A DNA stretch of 64,000 bases from Microbulbifer marinus (GTDB taxonomy: Bacteria > Pseudomonadota > Gammaproteobacteria > Pseudomonadales > Cellvibrionaceae): positions 526,075 through 590,074 of the forward strand of contig NZ_FNQO01000003.1 of the NCBI RefSeq assembly GCF_900107725.1, given 5' to 3'. The notes beneath the pieces were generated by a model that saw only the letters and a program-made list of their open reading frames with translations, searched no databases and had not been told where the DNA came from. Of this stretch, positions 15,711-24,315 are shown piece after piece; position 1 is the first letter of the stretch, and each line of letters opens with the position of its first letter. Made by a program: the position numbers and the translations under genes.

Positions 15711-17165
15711 ATGCAATATTTCAATAAGATACTCATCTGTGCCCTGGTCGCAGCAGCAGCCGGCTGCGCTTTCAATCCGGCCACCAACCGTCCGGACCTG
15801 GTGCTGATGTCGGAAGAGAAGGAAATCAAAATCGGCCGGGAGATGCATCAGAAACTGATCGAGAGTACGCCGATCTATAAAGACCCCGTGCTGACCGCCT
15901 ATGTCAATCATGTGGGGCAGAAGGTAGCGGCAGCCAGCGACAGGCCGGAGATCGAATATCACTTCACGATTATCGACAGCCAGGACATCAACGCCTTCGC
16001 CCTCCCCGGTGGCTATGTCTATATCAACCGCGGCCTGCTCACTTACCTGCATTCGGAGGCAGAGATGGCGGCAGTACTGGCACACGAAGTCGGCCATATC
16101 ACGGCACGTCACGCGGTGCGACAAAAGACGGCCGCCACGGGAGCCGGAGTCGCATCGGTATTGTCGGTGTTGGTAACCGGTAGTGGCGTGGTCGGGGACG
16201 TGGCCAACTTGTGGAGCACGGCGGCAGTCAAGGGTTATGGCCGCGACATGGAGCTGGAAGCAGACCGTTTCGGTGCGCAGTACATGTACAACGCCGGCTA
16301 CGATCCCATGGCGATGATCAACGTCATCGGTCTCCTCAAGGACCAGGAGACCTTCTCACGGCGCCGCGCGAGAATAGAGGGCAAGAAACAGCAGACGTAT
16401 CACGGCGTATTCTCCACCCACCCGCGCAACGATATCCGCCTGCAGGAGGTCGTAGAAGCGGCCGGTAAATTGCCGGAAGACCAGAAGATTACCAAGGTCG
16501 AATACTACCGCGAGAAAACGGATGGCCTGGTGTACGGCAACAATGCCCAGCAGTCGGAAAAAAATCGCTATAACCATCAGCGTCTGGGCTTTTCGCTGTT
16601 GTTCCCGGAGAACTGGAAAGTCGAGAATCAGCGCTCCGCGATTGTCGGTGTGGCACCGGACAATAGCGCGACCATCACGATCAAGGTCGTCCAGCGCAAG
16701 AGCAACCAGCCCGCCGACATGGCCCTGCGCGAGGTTTACGATGTGCGCAAACTGGAGCAGGATGAACAACTGAACCAGTATCGCCTCACCGGTCACACAG
16801 GCAGGCTGCCAGCCGCCGACGCGGCAGATCCCGATAGAGTCGCCGTGATTTACTATGGTAGTCGTCAATATATTCTTGAAGGAAAGGTTAACAAGGATTT
16901 CGGCAAGGATGCAGAATCTCTCAACGAATATGATAATTTGTTCCTAACCAGTATCCGCAGCTTCCGCCCGCTGCGGAAAACTGACATTATCAAACCGGAT
17001 ATCAAGCGCGTTCGCTATGTGAAGGCCAATGAAAAGACCACTTTTGCCTCGCTGGCACGGCATATGGAAATAGGAAAATATGCGGAGGAGCAGCTGCGTC
17101 TGCTGAACGGTTACTATCCACGCGGCGAACCCAAGCCCGGTGAGTGGATCAAGATAGTGGAGTAA
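15711..17165 (+). CDS. M48-family zinc metalloprotease lipoprotein
   Basis: A 484-residue protein ending the cluster. Signal peptide to AAAAGC (Cys19). The M48 domain has the zinc motif HEVGH at 125-129 and the third-ligand motif ELEADRFG at about 181-188, with the conserved ALPGGYVYINRGLL strand before it. After the protease domain (about 30-260) comes a beta-rich part and a C-terminal 50 residues (TFASLARHMEIGKYAEEQLRLLNG) resembling a LysM-like or uncharacterised tail found in BepA-like outer-membrane quality-control proteases. It probably degrades or assembles outer-membrane components of the cluster's machine. AGGGAGG precedes the ATG. Confidence 0.85.
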   Translation: MQYFNKILICALVAAAAGCAFNPATNRPDLVLMSEEKEIKIGREMHQKLIESTPIYKDPVLTAYVNHVGQKVAAASDRPEIEYHFTIIDSQDINAFALPGGYVYINRGLLTYLHSEAEMAAVLAHEVGHITARHAVRQKTAATGAGVASVLSVLVTGSGVVGDVANLWSTAAVKGYGRDMELEADRFGAQYMYNAGYDPMAMINVIGLLKDQETFSRRRARIEGKKQQTYHGVFSTHPRNDIRLQEVVEAAGKLPEDQKITKVEYYREKTDGLVYGNNAQQSEKNRYNHQRLGFSLLFPENWKVENQRSAIVGVAPDNSATITIKVVQRKSNQPADMALREVYDVRKLEQDEQLNQYRLTGHTGRLPAADAADPDRVAVIYYGSRQYILEGKVNKDFGKDAESLNEYDNLFLTSIRSFRPLRKTDIIKPDIKRVRYVKANEKTTFASLARHMEIGKYAEEQLRLLNGYYPRGEPKPGEWIKIVE

Positions 17166-17180
17166 TTTCCCGGTGTCGCT

Positions 17181-17206
17181 ACGGGATGTATCACAGGGCA
17201 TCCCGT
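17181..17206 (+). terminator. Hairpin ending the 13-gene cluster
   Basis: A perfect 8 bp stem (ACGGGATG / CATCCCGT, loop 10 nt) lies 16 bases after the M48 stop. There is no clear T-run, so it may be a weak or Rho-assisted terminator. Confidence 0.4.
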
Positions 17207-17310
17207 CGACGGCTCAATTTCGACATTACGTTGGAACACGCTCGAGCCAGACAACAACGATAAAGCTCAAGCCCAGAATAATCAGAACCGATAATAATAA
17301 GGAGCACACA

Positions 17311-18942
17311 ATGTTCGGCATGATGATGCAGTCTCAACTTACCCTGACGGGAATCATGCGCCACGCGCAGAGCAATTTTCCCAATAGTGAAATCGTCTCT
17401 GTTACCGCGGACAATCCCCAACACCGTTACACTTACCGCGATGCTTTCACACGCGCCGCGCAGCTGGCGAATGCACTGCAGAAACTGGGTGCCCAACCCG
17501 GCGACCGCATCGGCACTCTGGCCTGGAATGACTACCGCCACTTCGAACTCTACTACGCCACCTCGTGCAGTGGCCTAGTATGCCACACTATCAACCCGCG
17601 GCTGTTCCCGGAGCAGATCGCCTATATCGTCTCGCACGCAGAGGATCGCTGGCTGTTCATCGATCCGATGTTCGTACCATTGCTGGAAGCCCTAGCCGAG
17701 CAATTACCCGGCGTGAAAGGCTATGTAGTGCTGACCGATAGCGCGCATATGCCCGACACCAGCCTGCCCAACGCCATCTGTTACGAAACGCTGCTCGAAT
17801 CCGAGCCCACCGAATTTGCCTGGCCGGAACTGGATGAACAGACGGCGGCTGCGCTCTGTTACACCTCTGGCACCACCGGCAATCCCAAGGGCGTGCTCTA
17901 TTCCCACCGTGCGATGGTGTTACACACCTACGGCGTATTGATGCCGGACGTGTTCGCGTTACAGGGCGATGAAGCCGTGCTGCCGGTCGTACCGATGTTC
18001 CACGTCAACGCCTGGTCCATTCCCTACGCGGTGCCTGCGGTGGGGGCCAAACTGGTATTCCCCGGCCCGAAGATGGGCTGTGGCGAGACACTGAGTAACC
18101 TGATGCAGCGAGAAGGCGTCACTATTGCCGCCGGGGTGCCCACGGTGTGGCTGGCTCTGCTGAAACACCTGCGGGAAACCAATGAGACGATCCCGAGCCT
18201 CAACCGGGTCGTGGTGGGAGGCTCCGCCTGCCCCTGGAGTATCATGCAGGAGTTCGAAGAGAAGCACGGCGTATACACCCATCACGCCTGGGGCATGACG
18301 GAGATGAGTCCGCTCGGCACCTACAACGCCCGCATCCCCGCGACCGTGCCCGCCGACGAAGCCAAGGCACTGCGCCTGAAGCAGGGCCGCGCCGCCTTCG
18401 GTGTCGAGATGCGCATCGTCAACGACCAGGGTCAGCCGTTACCCCATGACGGCACCGCATTCGGCGCTCTGCAAGTGCGCGGCCCCTGGGTCTGCGAACG
18501 CTATTACAGGGCCGAGGAATCCGCGCTGACGGCAGACGGCTGGTTCGATACCGGCGATGTCGCCACGATTGATCCACAGGGATACCTGGGAATTACCGAC
18601 CGCACCAAGGACGTGATCAAATCCGGCGGCGAGTGGATATCGTCTATCGAGCTGGAAAACTTCGCCATGACGCTGCCCGGCGTGGCCGAGGCCGCGGTCA
18701 TCGGCGTCGCCCATGAGAAATGGGCGGAGCGCCCGCTGCTGATTCTCGTTGCCGCGCCCGGAGCACAGCTGGACCCGCAAGCAGTTCTCGCGGCCTTCAA
18801 GGGCAAGGTGGCGAGCTGGTGGATTCCCGACGACTGTATCGTCGTTGAAGAGCTACCCCACACCGCGACAGGTAAGATCAGCAAAAAGGACCTGCGCCAG
18901 CAGTTTGCCGACTACCAATGGCCTGAAGAGGCGACCGCGTAA
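17311..18942 (+). CDS. AlkK-like medium/long-chain fatty acyl-CoA ligase
   Basis: A 543-residue adenylate-forming enzyme that activates fatty acids with ATP and CoA. The start at 17311 follows AAGGAG; an in-frame ATG at 17173 would add 46 unlike residues. The ATP motif YTSGTTGNPKGVLYSHR is at about 187-203, and GWFDTGDVATIDPQGYLGI, DRTKDVIKSGGEWIS and a C-terminal TGKISKKDLR lysine motif follow. The order and the N-terminal MFGMMMQSQLTL plus VCHTINPRLFPEQIAYI strongly resemble Pseudomonas AlkK of the alkane pathway. Substrate chain length cannot be read from the sequence. No alkane genes adjoin it. Confidence 0.88.
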   Translation: MFGMMMQSQLTLTGIMRHAQSNFPNSEIVSVTADNPQHRYTYRDAFTRAAQLANALQKLGAQPGDRIGTLAWNDYRHFELYYATSCSGLVCHTINPRLFPEQIAYIVSHAEDRWLFIDPMFVPLLEALAEQLPGVKGYVVLTDSAHMPDTSLPNAICYETLLESEPTEFAWPELDEQTAAALCYTSGTTGNPKGVLYSHRAMVLHTYGVLMPDVFALQGDEAVLPVVPMFHVNAWSIPYAVPAVGAKLVFPGPKMGCGETLSNLMQREGVTIAAGVPTVWLALLKHLRETNETIPSLNRVVVGGSACPWSIMQEFEEKHGVYTHHAWGMTEMSPLGTYNARIPATVPADEAKALRLKQGRAAFGVEMRIVNDQGQPLPHDGTAFGALQVRGPWVCERYYRAEESALTADGWFDTGDVATIDPQGYLGITDRTKDVIKSGGEWISSIELENFAMTLPGVAEAAVIGVAHEKWAERPLLILVAAPGAQLDPQAVLAAFKGKVASWWIPDDCIVVEELPHTATGKISKKDLRQQFADYQWPEEATA

Positions 18943-18953
18943 TCTGACCGCCC

Positions 18954-18988
18954 GCACCACTGCGGTTCATATTAAACCGCAGCGGTGC
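18954..18988. terminator. Hairpin after the acyl-CoA ligase
   Basis: A 14 bp stem with one mismatch (13/14) and a 7 nt loop starts 11 bases past the stop. No T-run follows, so it is a possible Rho-independent-like or mRNA-end hairpin. Confidence 0.45.
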
Positions 18989-19094
18989 ATCACGCCCCCT
19001 TCGACTCAATTCCCACCGCGTGCCACAACCTGATATCTCTTTGTCACATTTATTGAGTACAACATACACACCGCAACCAATATCCACGCACACA

Positions 19095-20186
19095 ATGATT
19101 AAGAATGTCCTGGTCGCGCTGCTGTCAGCTACGGCTATTGCTTGCAGTGCCGACGCTGCAGCCGCACCAAGCTCAGACTCCAACCCGCAAAGACCGATCG
19201 TAATAGCCCACCGCGGCGCCTCGGGATACCTGCCCGAGCACACCCTCGAAGCAAAAGCGCTGGCCTATGCCATGCGGCCGGACTATATCGAGCAGGACCT
19301 GGTGCTCAGCAAAGATAATCACCTGATCGTTATGCACGACATATACCTCGACAATACGACGGACGTGGCCGAGGTTTTCCCAGGGCGGGCGCGCGATGAC
19401 GGCCACTACTACACCATCGATTTTACCCTGGCAGAATTGAAGCAGCTCAATGTTACCGAGACCTTTGTTGCGGGGCCGCAAGGTCCCGTGGCGAAATACC
19501 CCAACCGTTTCCCGCTATGGAAATCAAGCTTCCAGCTCTCTACGCTCGCGGAGGAAATTGAGCTGATCCAGGGACTTAACCGCACACTGGGCTACGATAT
19601 CGGCATCTATCCGGAAATCAAAAAACCCCATTTCCACCACCGGGAAGGCAGGGATATTGCCACACTGACACTCACCAAACTGAAGCAATACGGGTATACG
19701 GGCAGGGAGCAGAAAATCTATCTGCAGAGTTTCGATGCCGAAGAACTGCAGCGCATCAAACGGGAACTGATGCCGCGTCTCGATATGGACCTGCCGCTGA
19801 TTCAGTTGATTGCGATAACCGCATGGGGGGAGAAACAGCTAGAGGTGGACGGCAAGCTCAGTAATTACGATTATGACTGGATGCTGGAGCCCGGCGGGCT
19901 GGAACGGATAGCAACCTACGCCGACGGTATCGGACCCTGGCTGGGGATGCTGGCGCAAGTGAAGGAAGGCCAGCTTCATACCACCGGGCTCGCACAAAGA
20001 GCTCGCCAGCACCAGCTGCAGGTGCATCCCTATACCTTTCGTGCCGATCCGAGCGAACTGCCGCCGGAGGTGGAAAGCTTTGAGAGGCTGCTCCATATAG
20101 CAGTGGAGCGCATCGGTATCGACGGTCTCTTCACCGATCATCCCGACAAGGCCCTGTCCTACCTGTCGCGGAACAACCCTCAATAG
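19095..20186 (+). CDS. glpQ: Glycerophosphodiester phosphodiesterase (GlpQ-like), exported
   Basis: A 363-residue periplasmic enzyme that hydrolyses glycerophosphodiesters to glycerol-3-phosphate and an alcohol. The start is placed at the ATG at 19095, where a signal peptide (IKNVLVALLSATAIACSADAAAA) begins; a GTG at 19020 would give a less normal N-terminus. The GDPD catalytic pattern is clear: IAHRGASGYLPEHT, then EQDLVLSKDNHLIVMHD, with the two His and Glu/Asp metal ligands. The length and DNTTDVAEVF match GlpQ rather than the short UgpQ type. It could supply glycerol-3-phosphate from phospholipids. Confidence 0.88.
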   Translation: MIKNVLVALLSATAIACSADAAAAPSSDSNPQRPIVIAHRGASGYLPEHTLEAKALAYAMRPDYIEQDLVLSKDNHLIVMHDIYLDNTTDVAEVFPGRARDDGHYYTIDFTLAELKQLNVTETFVAGPQGPVAKYPNRFPLWKSSFQLSTLAEEIELIQGLNRTLGYDIGIYPEIKKPHFHHREGRDIATLTLTKLKQYGYTGREQKIYLQSFDAEELQRIKRELMPRLDMDLPLIQLIAITAWGEKQLEVDGKLSNYDYDWMLEPGGLERIATYADGIGPWLGMLAQVKEGQLHTTGLAQRARQHQLQVHPYTFRADPSELPPEVESFERLLHIAVERIGIDGLFTDHPDKALSYLSRNNPQ

Positions 20187-20215
20187 CCTCGCTCACGCGT
20201 AGCTTAGCAACCCTA

Positions 20216-22096
20216 CTAGTGGGATTCCGCGCCTTCCTCGGCGGGATGTTCGGCTACCTTATTGCGACCGCGACTCTTTGCCTGATAGAGGGCGCGGTCG
20301 GCATGTTTCAGCAGCGACTCGATCGTGCAACCCGGCTCGCCGCACGCGATGCCGATACTCGATGTGAACTGCAGGGTGCCATCGCCGGTATCCACCTTGA
20401 TCCTGGCGATATAATCGCGCAGGCGTTCGGCGGTATGTTGTGCGTTCTTGCTATCTTCCGGGATCAGCAAACCAAACTCTTCACCTCCCAAGCGACCAAA
20501 AATATCGGTCTCCCTGATTTGGCCGAGAATAGTCTGGCTGAATGAACGCAATGCCTCATCGCCGATACCGTGCCCATGGGCGTCGTTGATGGCCTTGAAA
20601 TGATCGATATCGAACATCAGCAGGCTGACGGGCTGCCGCTGTCGCCGCGCCAGTTTTATCTGCAAGGCGGAGTCGGCGAGGAAACTGCGGCGATTGCGGA
20701 TGCCAGTCAGCGGATCCGTGCGCGCCTCCTGCTCGGCCTGGCGCTTGGCCATCTCCAGTTCACGAGTACGGGCCCAGACAAGGTCCTGCAGTTCTTCCCT
20801 GGACTGCTCCAGGTGTCTGCGATATTGAGTCTCCGCCAGCTGCTTCTCCTGGCGCAAACGGCGAACCTTGATGCCGATAGCCGCCATAATGGTCAGCATT
20901 TCTGTAAATGAGGCGAAAGGCGGCCAGTAGTAGTTGATAAAGTTGTGCTCCACATAGCCGATATCCCTAAACGCCTGCACCACCAGCCCGACCATCAAGA
21001 CGCTCCAGGCCACTGCGAAAACGATGGCTTCCCGGGAGCCCTGCCGCCAGCGCAGCAGGCCGATTACCGGCATGACCGGGTACAGCAGCAGCGCCAGGGT
21101 GATCGTAACCAACGCCAGGATTTTGATTTCCAGTAATGCTCCGATTAACAGCAAACTCGCGTTCGCCATCATCAGCAACACCACATAATCCAGCTTGGGC
21201 GTGAACTTTTTGGTCTGCAAGAAAATACGGGCGAAGATCAGCCCGCACAGAATCGTGACGGCGCCGCTGATCGACATATAGCGCCACTCGAATCCCTCGC
21301 GGATCACATATTGGTGTGTGTAGCCGAGAATGGTCGCCCACACGGTAATTTTCGACAGCGCATAAACCGAATAGGCGTAGTAGGTGTGGCTGCCGGTCGC
21401 GATGCCGCCGACCAGAGAGAAGATCGACATCAAAAAGAAACCGCCAAACAGGAAGGCAATGGATGCCGTCTCGATGGTATGGCTGCTGCGGAGGTTGTCC
21501 GGATTCCAGATGCGCATACTCGGAAAGACATACCCCGCCTCATCCGAGCTGAACTTGACCATGAACTCCCGCGTCTGTCCGGGCGCCAGGGCCACCGGGA
21601 AGACGAAGCGGTTGTGGGAAACGGGGCGATGGTCAAACGGTTCGCTCATCGACAGGGTGAGCGAATGTTCGAACTCTTCCGCCGCTCCCAGCGGTCGCTG
21701 AAAAACGGCCAGCTCTATCAGCTGGTGGTCGACGTACTCGATATTCAGGCTGACCGGAGCTTCCGTGACATTGCGGAGCGCAAAACGGGACCAGAATGCG
21801 CCTTTTTTGAGACCGGTCGAACCAGCACTCAATAATGGACCGAAACCTCCACTCTCGTAGATCCTGGTGACGTCCTCCACGGTATGGCTGTCATCCGGAT
21901 CGTGCCAGATTTCCTGCTGCCCGGTAAATCGATCGCCGCTTTCCCGGCCGTTGACATCGATCGCATCACTCGGGACTGCACCGAGGGGCGTCGTCAGCAA
22001 TAACAGGAAGAGCCCCAGCAGAACGAATAGGGGAGCGGAAGGGGAGAGCGCTTTTTCGCGCGCGGCAAATCCCTGCATGAAGTGCATTCTTATCAT
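20216..22096 (-). CDS. Diguanylate cyclase with 7TM-DISM sensor
   Basis: A 626-residue membrane receptor. Signal-anchor residues (about 15-45), a periplasmic 7TMR-DISMED2-type beta domain (about 50-190: WHDPDDSHTVEDVTRIYES), seven TM helices (about 210-400), a coiled coil (about 415-465) and a GGDEF domain (about 470-620). The active-site loop is GGEEF (RLGGEEFGLLIPED), consistent with an active cyclase making c-di-GMP, and the metal-binding FDIDHFKAINDAHGHGIGDE is intact. The I-site RxxD about five residues upstream reads RETD, so feedback inhibition is plausible. DISM domains often bind carbohydrates or signals in the periplasm. Convergent with glpQ; no operon partner. Confidence 0.88.
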   Translation of the reverse strand: MIRMHFMQGFAAREKALSPSAPLFVLLGLFLLLLTTPLGAVPSDAIDVNGRESGDRFTGQQEIWHDPDDSHTVEDVTRIYESGGFGPLLSAGSTGLKKGAFWSRFALRNVTEAPVSLNIEYVDHQLIELAVFQRPLGAAEEFEHSLTLSMSEPFDHRPVSHNRFVFPVALAPGQTREFMVKFSSDEAGYVFPSMRIWNPDNLRSSHTIETASIAFLFGGFFLMSIFSLVGGIATGSHTYYAYSVYALSKITVWATILGYTHQYVIREGFEWRYMSISGAVTILCGLIFARIFLQTKKFTPKLDYVVLLMMANASLLLIGALLEIKILALVTITLALLLYPVMPVIGLLRWRQGSREAIVFAVAWSVLMVGLVVQAFRDIGYVEHNFINYYWPPFASFTEMLTIMAAIGIKVRRLRQEKQLAETQYRRHLEQSREELQDLVWARTRELEMAKRQAEQEARTDPLTGIRNRRSFLADSALQIKLARRQRQPVSLLMFDIDHFKAINDAHGHGIGDEALRSFSQTILGQIRETDIFGRLGGEEFGLLIPEDSKNAQHTAERLRDYIARIKVDTGDGTLQFTSSIGIACGEPGCTIESLLKHADRALYQAKSRGRNKVAEHPAEEGAESH

Positions 22097-22311
22097 AGTT
22101 ATTCAAGCTGCGATTCATTCACCGGCTGTCGCGACGGCAAGGAATCGGCGCAGTTTAATGGTAAACATCCAGAGGCCCGCAGCTTGCAAGGTTACTACAG
22201 ATTTTTATTCCAAGAAATTCGAATAAGGCGACAGGAGACGCGCCTGTATATCGCGGCACAGGCGGCAACAGGCACAAACGGCAGAATAGGCAGAATAGGC
22301 AGGCAAACAAG

Positions 22312-22339
22312 AAAAGACCGCTCGTAGAGCGGTCTTTTT
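22312..22339. terminator. Bidirectional intrinsic terminator
   Basis: A perfect 12 bp stem with 3 nt loop (AAAAGACCGCTC / GAGCGGTCTTTT) and U-runs on both strands. It closes the enoyl-CoA hydratase transcript on the minus strand. Confidence 0.85.
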
Positions 22340-22341
22340 AC

Positions 22342-23121
22342 TTATTCAAATTTGGAAAAGTCCGCCGGGCGCTTTTCCATGAAAGCCGTAGCGGCCTCCT
22401 TGAACTCTTCCGAGGCCAGGCGACACTGGAAGTGGCTGCCCTCTTCCTTCATCACCTCCAGCCCCCGCTCATAGCTACCGGCGCGCAGCAGCTGTTTGCT
22501 CAGGCGCACCGCCTCGGGTGCCTTGGCCGCAAGCTCGGCGGCTGTCTGCCGGGCACGAGCCAGGGCTTCGTCGGCAGGAACTGCGGCGTTGCAGATTCCC
22601 AGCGCCACCGCCTCGTCGGCACCGAACTTTTTACCCAGCAGTAATAATTCAGACGCCTTGGCGTGGCCGGCGAGCCGCGGCAGAAAGAAGCTGGAGCCGT
22701 ATTCCGGGCACAGCCCCAGGTTGACGAACGGCATCTGGAACATCGCATCGTCGCCGGCGAAAGCCATATCACAGTGCAACAGCATGGTCGTGCCGATCCC
22801 CACCGCGGGGCCATTAACGGCTGCCACCACCGGCTTCGGGAAGTTATAGAGCGCGACCATAAACTGGAACACGGGTGAATCGGCGCCGGACGCGGAACCA
22901 CCGAGGAAATCCATCAGGTCGTTGCCACTGGTGAACACTCCCTCGGCACCGGAGATGACGACGACTCGGACCTCGGCGCTGCTGGCAGCACCGTTGAGCA
23001 GTTCTGCCATGGCGCTATACATGGCCATGGTCAGGGCGTTCTTGCGCTCGGGACGATTGATGGTGATTTCCAGGATTCGGTCGCTGACCTGGGCCTGGAT
23101 TTCTGCGCATGGGCTTTGCAT
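22342..23121 (-). CDS. Enoyl-CoA hydratase/isomerase family protein
   Basis: A 259-residue crotonase-fold enzyme of fatty-acid breakdown. The oxyanion-hole segment VISGAEGVFTSGNDLMDFL and AAVNGPAVGIGTTMLLHCDMA are seen, followed by FVNLGLCPEYGSSFFLPRL. One of the usual Glu acid/base residues (E in LGLCPEYGSS) is present; the other is less clear, so an isomerase or related crotonase rather than a canonical hydratase is possible. The AlkK-like ligase and this gene fit beta-oxidation, though they are 3 kb apart. GGAGATC precedes the ATG. Confidence 0.85.
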   Translation of the reverse strand: MQSPCAEIQAQVSDRILEITINRPERKNALTMAMYSAMAELLNGAASSAEVRVVVISGAEGVFTSGNDLMDFLGGSASGADSPVFQFMVALYNFPKPVVAAVNGPAVGIGTTMLLHCDMAFAGDDAMFQMPFVNLGLCPEYGSSFFLPRLAGHAKASELLLLGKKFGADEAVALGICNAAVPADEALARARQTAAELAAKAPEAVRLSKQLLRAGSYERGLEVMKEEGSHFQCRLASEEFKEAATAFMEKRPADFSKFE

Positions 23122-23317
23122 GGTGATCTCCGGATTGCGAACACGACAGGGGGGGACTTACCCCCAGGGCGGCAAGTCGCGGTCACTGCTGCTGGCACTG
23201 CGACCGCGGCCATGGGCCGCTTCATCAAGTGCCCCCATATTAGCCGCTGCCAGAACGTGGGCGAGGCCAGAATCGACCACTTTCGTTGACGGGAGTGGCC
23301 TTCATCCCCGCCGGCAG

Positions 23318-24238
23318 CTATTTGCCAGCGACCGAGTCGCGGCGCAACGGCTGACACATACAGTGCACGCCGCCACCGCCGGGCGTGATCATGGAAATAT
23401 CGGGGTCGATGACCTCCAGGCCTTGGGCTCGGCACTTTTCAGCGAGCCCCTTGTTGGCCTGCGGCAGCATCACCCGGTCGTTGCCGAGCGCGACAACATT
23501 GACGCCCAGCTCCAGCACCTGCGGGAAAGGAATGTCGATAATCTCTATATTGCGACTCCTGAACCACTGCACCAGCCCCGGCTCCACCGCGTCCATGCAG
23601 ATGGCGGCCAGCTTCTCCGCCAGCATCGCCACCAGCACATCGATATGCAGGAAGAAGGGGTCAAACTGATAGCCCTTCACTTCCCAGCCTTCTTTCTCGA
23701 CCCAGCCTTTCAACTGCGCGAAGCCCTCGGCGCTGGTGCGCTCACCGGAATAACCGCACAGGATCACACCCGGTTCCAGTACCATGAAATCGCCTCCCTC
23801 GAGGGAGCCGGCGGTTATCACGTCGTAGATCGGGATATCCAGCTGCGCATATTTTTTCACGATCGGCACCCACTCGCCGCGGCGCCAGGGGCTGTACATC
23901 TGCGTGACGATTGGGCCCCACGGGGTCATTACCGAGGAATCGCGACCGTAGATCTGATACGGCAGCGCGCTGTCCGCCGGAATGATGTGAGTATTTACTC
24001 CTGCCTGGCGATAGGCGTCGAGCATTTCCGCGTGCTGGGCCGCGGCCACCCTGTGATCGAATTTCATGCCCAGGCGCTCGGCGCGGCGCGCGCTGGCGTT
24101 GCCGGTGCGCCAACTGAAATTGTCCACCGGACCGATCAGCACATCGCGCAACGGACCGTACTCGGAGTCCATACCCCAGTCTGCCAGAGGTTGGGTACCG
24201 CCGTTGTCCTGGCGGCGCTTCAACGTGAATTCAGTCAT
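23318..24238 (-). CDS. Amidinotransferase/deiminase-family enzyme (guanidino-group modifying)
   Basis: A 306-residue enzyme of the PF02274-type superfamily that includes arginine deiminase, dimethylargininase and agmatine deiminase. The ATG at 24238 is chosen; an alternative GTG is at 24253. The C-terminal motif GGGGVHCMC holds the likely catalytic Cys next to the His-Cys of the family, and SLEGGDFMVLEPG and IYGRDSSVMTPWG are typical substrate-site segments. It would convert a guanidino group to a ureido (carbamoyl) group, or transfer it. The gene immediately downstream of a carbamoyl-amino-acid hydrolase gene, 77 bases away, suggests that a ureido product is passed on. The substrate cannot be told from the sequence. 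Confidence 0.75.
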   Translation of the reverse strand: MTEFTLKRRQDNGGTQPLADWGMDSEYGPLRDVLIGPVDNFSWRTGNASARRAERLGMKFDHRVAAAQHAEMLDAYRQAGVNTHIIPADSALPYQIYGRDSSVMTPWGPIVTQMYSPWRRGEWVPIVKKYAQLDIPIYDVITAGSLEGGDFMVLEPGVILCGYSGERTSAEGFAQLKGWVEKEGWEVKGYQFDPFFLHIDVLVAMLAEKLAAICMDAVEPGLVQWFRSRNIEIIDIPFPQVLELGVNVVALGNDRVMLPQANKGLAEKCRAQGLEVIDPDISMITPGGGGVHCMCQPLRRDSVAGK

Positions 24239-24315
24239 CGGTCTCTGTTCCACTCTCTACACCCGCTCGCGCTCGCAGTGAGCGCACACGGCAAAATTTC
24301 TCGACCAGCACCGTG

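Noticed and set aside
1836..17165. Zorya, Tol-Pal or TonB system
   Set aside because: A MotA/ExbB-like gene is present, but no OmpA-like ZorB, helicase or nuclease, and no TolA/B or Pal occur. The partners are VWA proteins instead.
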